From the NCBI RefSeq assembly GCF_000717745.1, contig NZ_JOBH01000001.1, positions 620,001-684,000 on the forward strand: a DNA stretch of 64,000 nucleotides, read 5' to 3'. Position numbers and translations under genes: made by a program. The notes beneath the pieces are model-generated. The model saw only the letters and a program-made list of their open reading frames with translations. It was not told where the DNA came from and searched no databases. This document shows positions 62,990 through 64,000 of this stretch, piece after piece (within the stretch, counting starts at the first letter, position 1; each line of letters begins with the position of its first letter). This DNA comes from Streptomyces violens. GTDB lineage: Bacteria > Actinomycetota > Actinomycetes > Streptomycetales > Streptomycetaceae.

Positions 62990-64000
62990 TCAGTCCCGCA
63001 GCAGGTCCGGCACCCCGTCCGCGTCCGGCTCGTCGCGGGCCCCGGAGACCACCGTCAGCCGCTGCGTGGCCCGGGTCAGCGCCACGTACAGCACGCGCAG
63101 CCCGGCCGGCGACTCGTCCGCGATCTCGGCGGGCGAGACCACCAGCGTCGCGTCGTACTCCAGGCCCTTGGCCTCCAGCGAGCCCAGTGCCACCACGCGG
63201 TCGCCCAGGTCCGCGAGCCAGCCGCGGGCCTCCTCGCGCCGGTCCATCGCGACGACCACGCCGACCGTGCCGTCCACCTCGGCCAGCAGCCGGCGCGCCT
63301 CCTCCCGTACGGAATCGCCCAGCCGGTCCCCCGCCACGGCGAACCGCGGCCGCAGGCCCGTGGAGCGCACCGCCTCCGGCGCGATCATGCCCGGCATGGC
63401 CAGCGCCAGCACCCGGGACGCCAGCTCGGCGACCTCGGCCGGGTTGCGGTAGTTCACGGTGAGGGTGAAGCGGCGGCGCGGGCGGGTGCCCAGCGCCTCG
63501 TCCCGTGCCTCGCCCGCCTCGTCCGGGTCCGACCACGAGGACTGCGCCGGGTCGCCCACCACGGTCCACGTGGCGTGCCGGCCGCGGCGCCCGACCATCC
63601 GCCACTGCATGGGCGTGAGGTCCTGCGCCTCGTCGACGATGACGTGCGCATAGTCCGTACGCTCCTCCGCGAGCCGCTCGCGGCGGCTGCGCCCCGAGGA
63701 ATTACGGTCCGCAAAGGTGGTCAGCTCCTCCAGGCCGGTGAGCTGGTCCAGCGGGTCGGCCTCGCGGGGCCGGGCCGGGCGTGCCGGGGCGCCGAGGATG
63801 AGCTGCAGCTCGTCCAGGAGCGCGACGTCGTGGACGGACAGCGGGCCCTGGCCCCGCGCGTCCAGCCGGCTCAGCGAGCGGGCCAGCTTCCGTACCTCGC
63901 GGTTCTGCAGCACCCGGCGCGACCAGCGGCCCAGCAGCTTCTCGTCGGTCATGGCGGCCAGCACCCGGCGCGGGGTCAGCTCCGGCCACCAGGCGTCCAG
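62990..64000 (-). CDS. HelD/HelR-like RNA polymerase-associated ATPase, C-terminal part
   Basis: The frame is open to the window edge at 64000; about 337 codons of the C-terminal part are visible. Motifs of the UvrD-like superfamily: VIVDEAQDLTPMQW (Walker B), VVGDPAQSSW, NYRNPAEVAEL, LGSLEAKGLEYDATLVVSP and YVALTRATQRL (motif VI). This is the HelD family, which recycles stalled RNA polymerase; HelR in Streptomyces is linked to rifamycin resistance. The N-terminal ATPase half and the coiled-coil arms are outside the window, so HelR and other HelD types cannot be separated. Confidence 0.88.
   Translation of the reverse strand: MDAWWPELTPRRVLAAMTDEKLLGRWSRRVLQNREVRKLARSLSRLDARGQGPLSVHDVALLDELQLILGAPARPARPREADPLDQLTGLEELTTFADRNSSGRSRRERLAEERTDYAHVIVDEAQDLTPMQWRMVGRRGRHATWTVVGDPAQSSWSDPDEAGEARDEALGTRPRRRFTLTVNYRNPAEVAELASRVLALAMPGMIAPEAVRSTGLRPRFAVAGDRLGDSVREEARRLLAEVDGTVGVVVAMDRREEARGWLADLGDRVVALGSLEAKGLEYDATLVVSPAEIADESPAGLRVLYVALTRATQRLTVVSGARDEPDADGVPDLLRD

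Overview
The window is chromosomal DNA from a Streptomyces-type actinomycete. The GC content is very high, third codon positions are almost all G or C, and there is one in-frame TTA codon (the rare bldA-type codon). Taxon markers include an SsgA-like sporulation protein, DasR-type operators in front of N-acetylglucosamine PTS genes, a mec/cysO/cysM cysteine cluster, a leader peptide with the actinobacterial HVDL motif, DUF3039, DUF2017 and a SCO1431-type membrane peptide. From memory, the gene order follows the S. coelicolor core region from rdgB/rph (about SCO2903) to the malic enzyme and HelD-like ATPase (about SCO2952). Most of the window is therefore conserved core, with small accessory insertions.

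Layout. 1-3.7 kb: tail of a GDSL hydrolase, a DUF1707 protein and a three-gene ABC-2 exporter. 4-10 kb: a class A penicillin-binding protein, a guanidinium exporter (SugE/Gdx) under what reads as a guanidine-III riboswitch, a GroES-like protein, DUF3618, a peroxiredoxin and an MHS transporter. 10.2-11.7 kb is the most accessory-looking part: two tandem paralogous HNH nucleases (the first with a TTA codon) followed by an unusual class I tRNA with a UAG anticodon. 11.7-19 kb: rdgB, a lipoprotein, rph, the GlcNAc PTS genes (nagF, nagE1, nagE2) with dre operators, an RNase Z-like hydrolase and a PemK-like gene split by an in-frame TAG. 19-24 kb: the mec - leader peptide - cysO - cysM cluster, an amino-acid permease, DUF2017 and clpS. 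24-26.7 kb: NAD salvage (pncB, pncA). 26.9-33.5 kb: a secreted M6 metalloprotease, two RDD membrane proteins, ssgG and a TPR protein. 33.6-42.5 kb: two flavoenzymes, hppD with a divergent Lrp/AsnC regulator, and a four-gene betaine/osmoprotectant ABC transporter. 42.5-48.7 kb: a Lon-like protease, an IclR regulator, a helicase, an MFS exporter and an S33 hydrolase. 48.8-49.1 kb: tRNA-Cys with a decayed NUDIX gene beside it. 49.4-56 kb: a three-subunit molybdenum hydroxylase operon with two strong oddities, a 1104-residue 2Fe-2S subunit and a large subunit lacking the usual catalytic Glu. 56.6-57.3 kb: a MITE-like element directly before a subtilisin-inhibitor-like gene. 57.4-64 kb: DUF3039, YqgE, murA, HU, NAD-type malic enzyme, cold-shock protein and the end of a HelD/HelR-like ATPase.

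The gene groups point to cell-wall synthesis (PBP, murA), aminosugar uptake under DasR, protein-thiocarboxylate cysteine synthesis, NAD salvage, tyrosine catabolism, osmoprotection and molybdenum-enzyme chemistry. No CRISPR array, rRNA, complete insertion sequence or biosynthetic gene cluster was seen. Many long reading frames opposite the real genes are artefacts of high GC and were left out.
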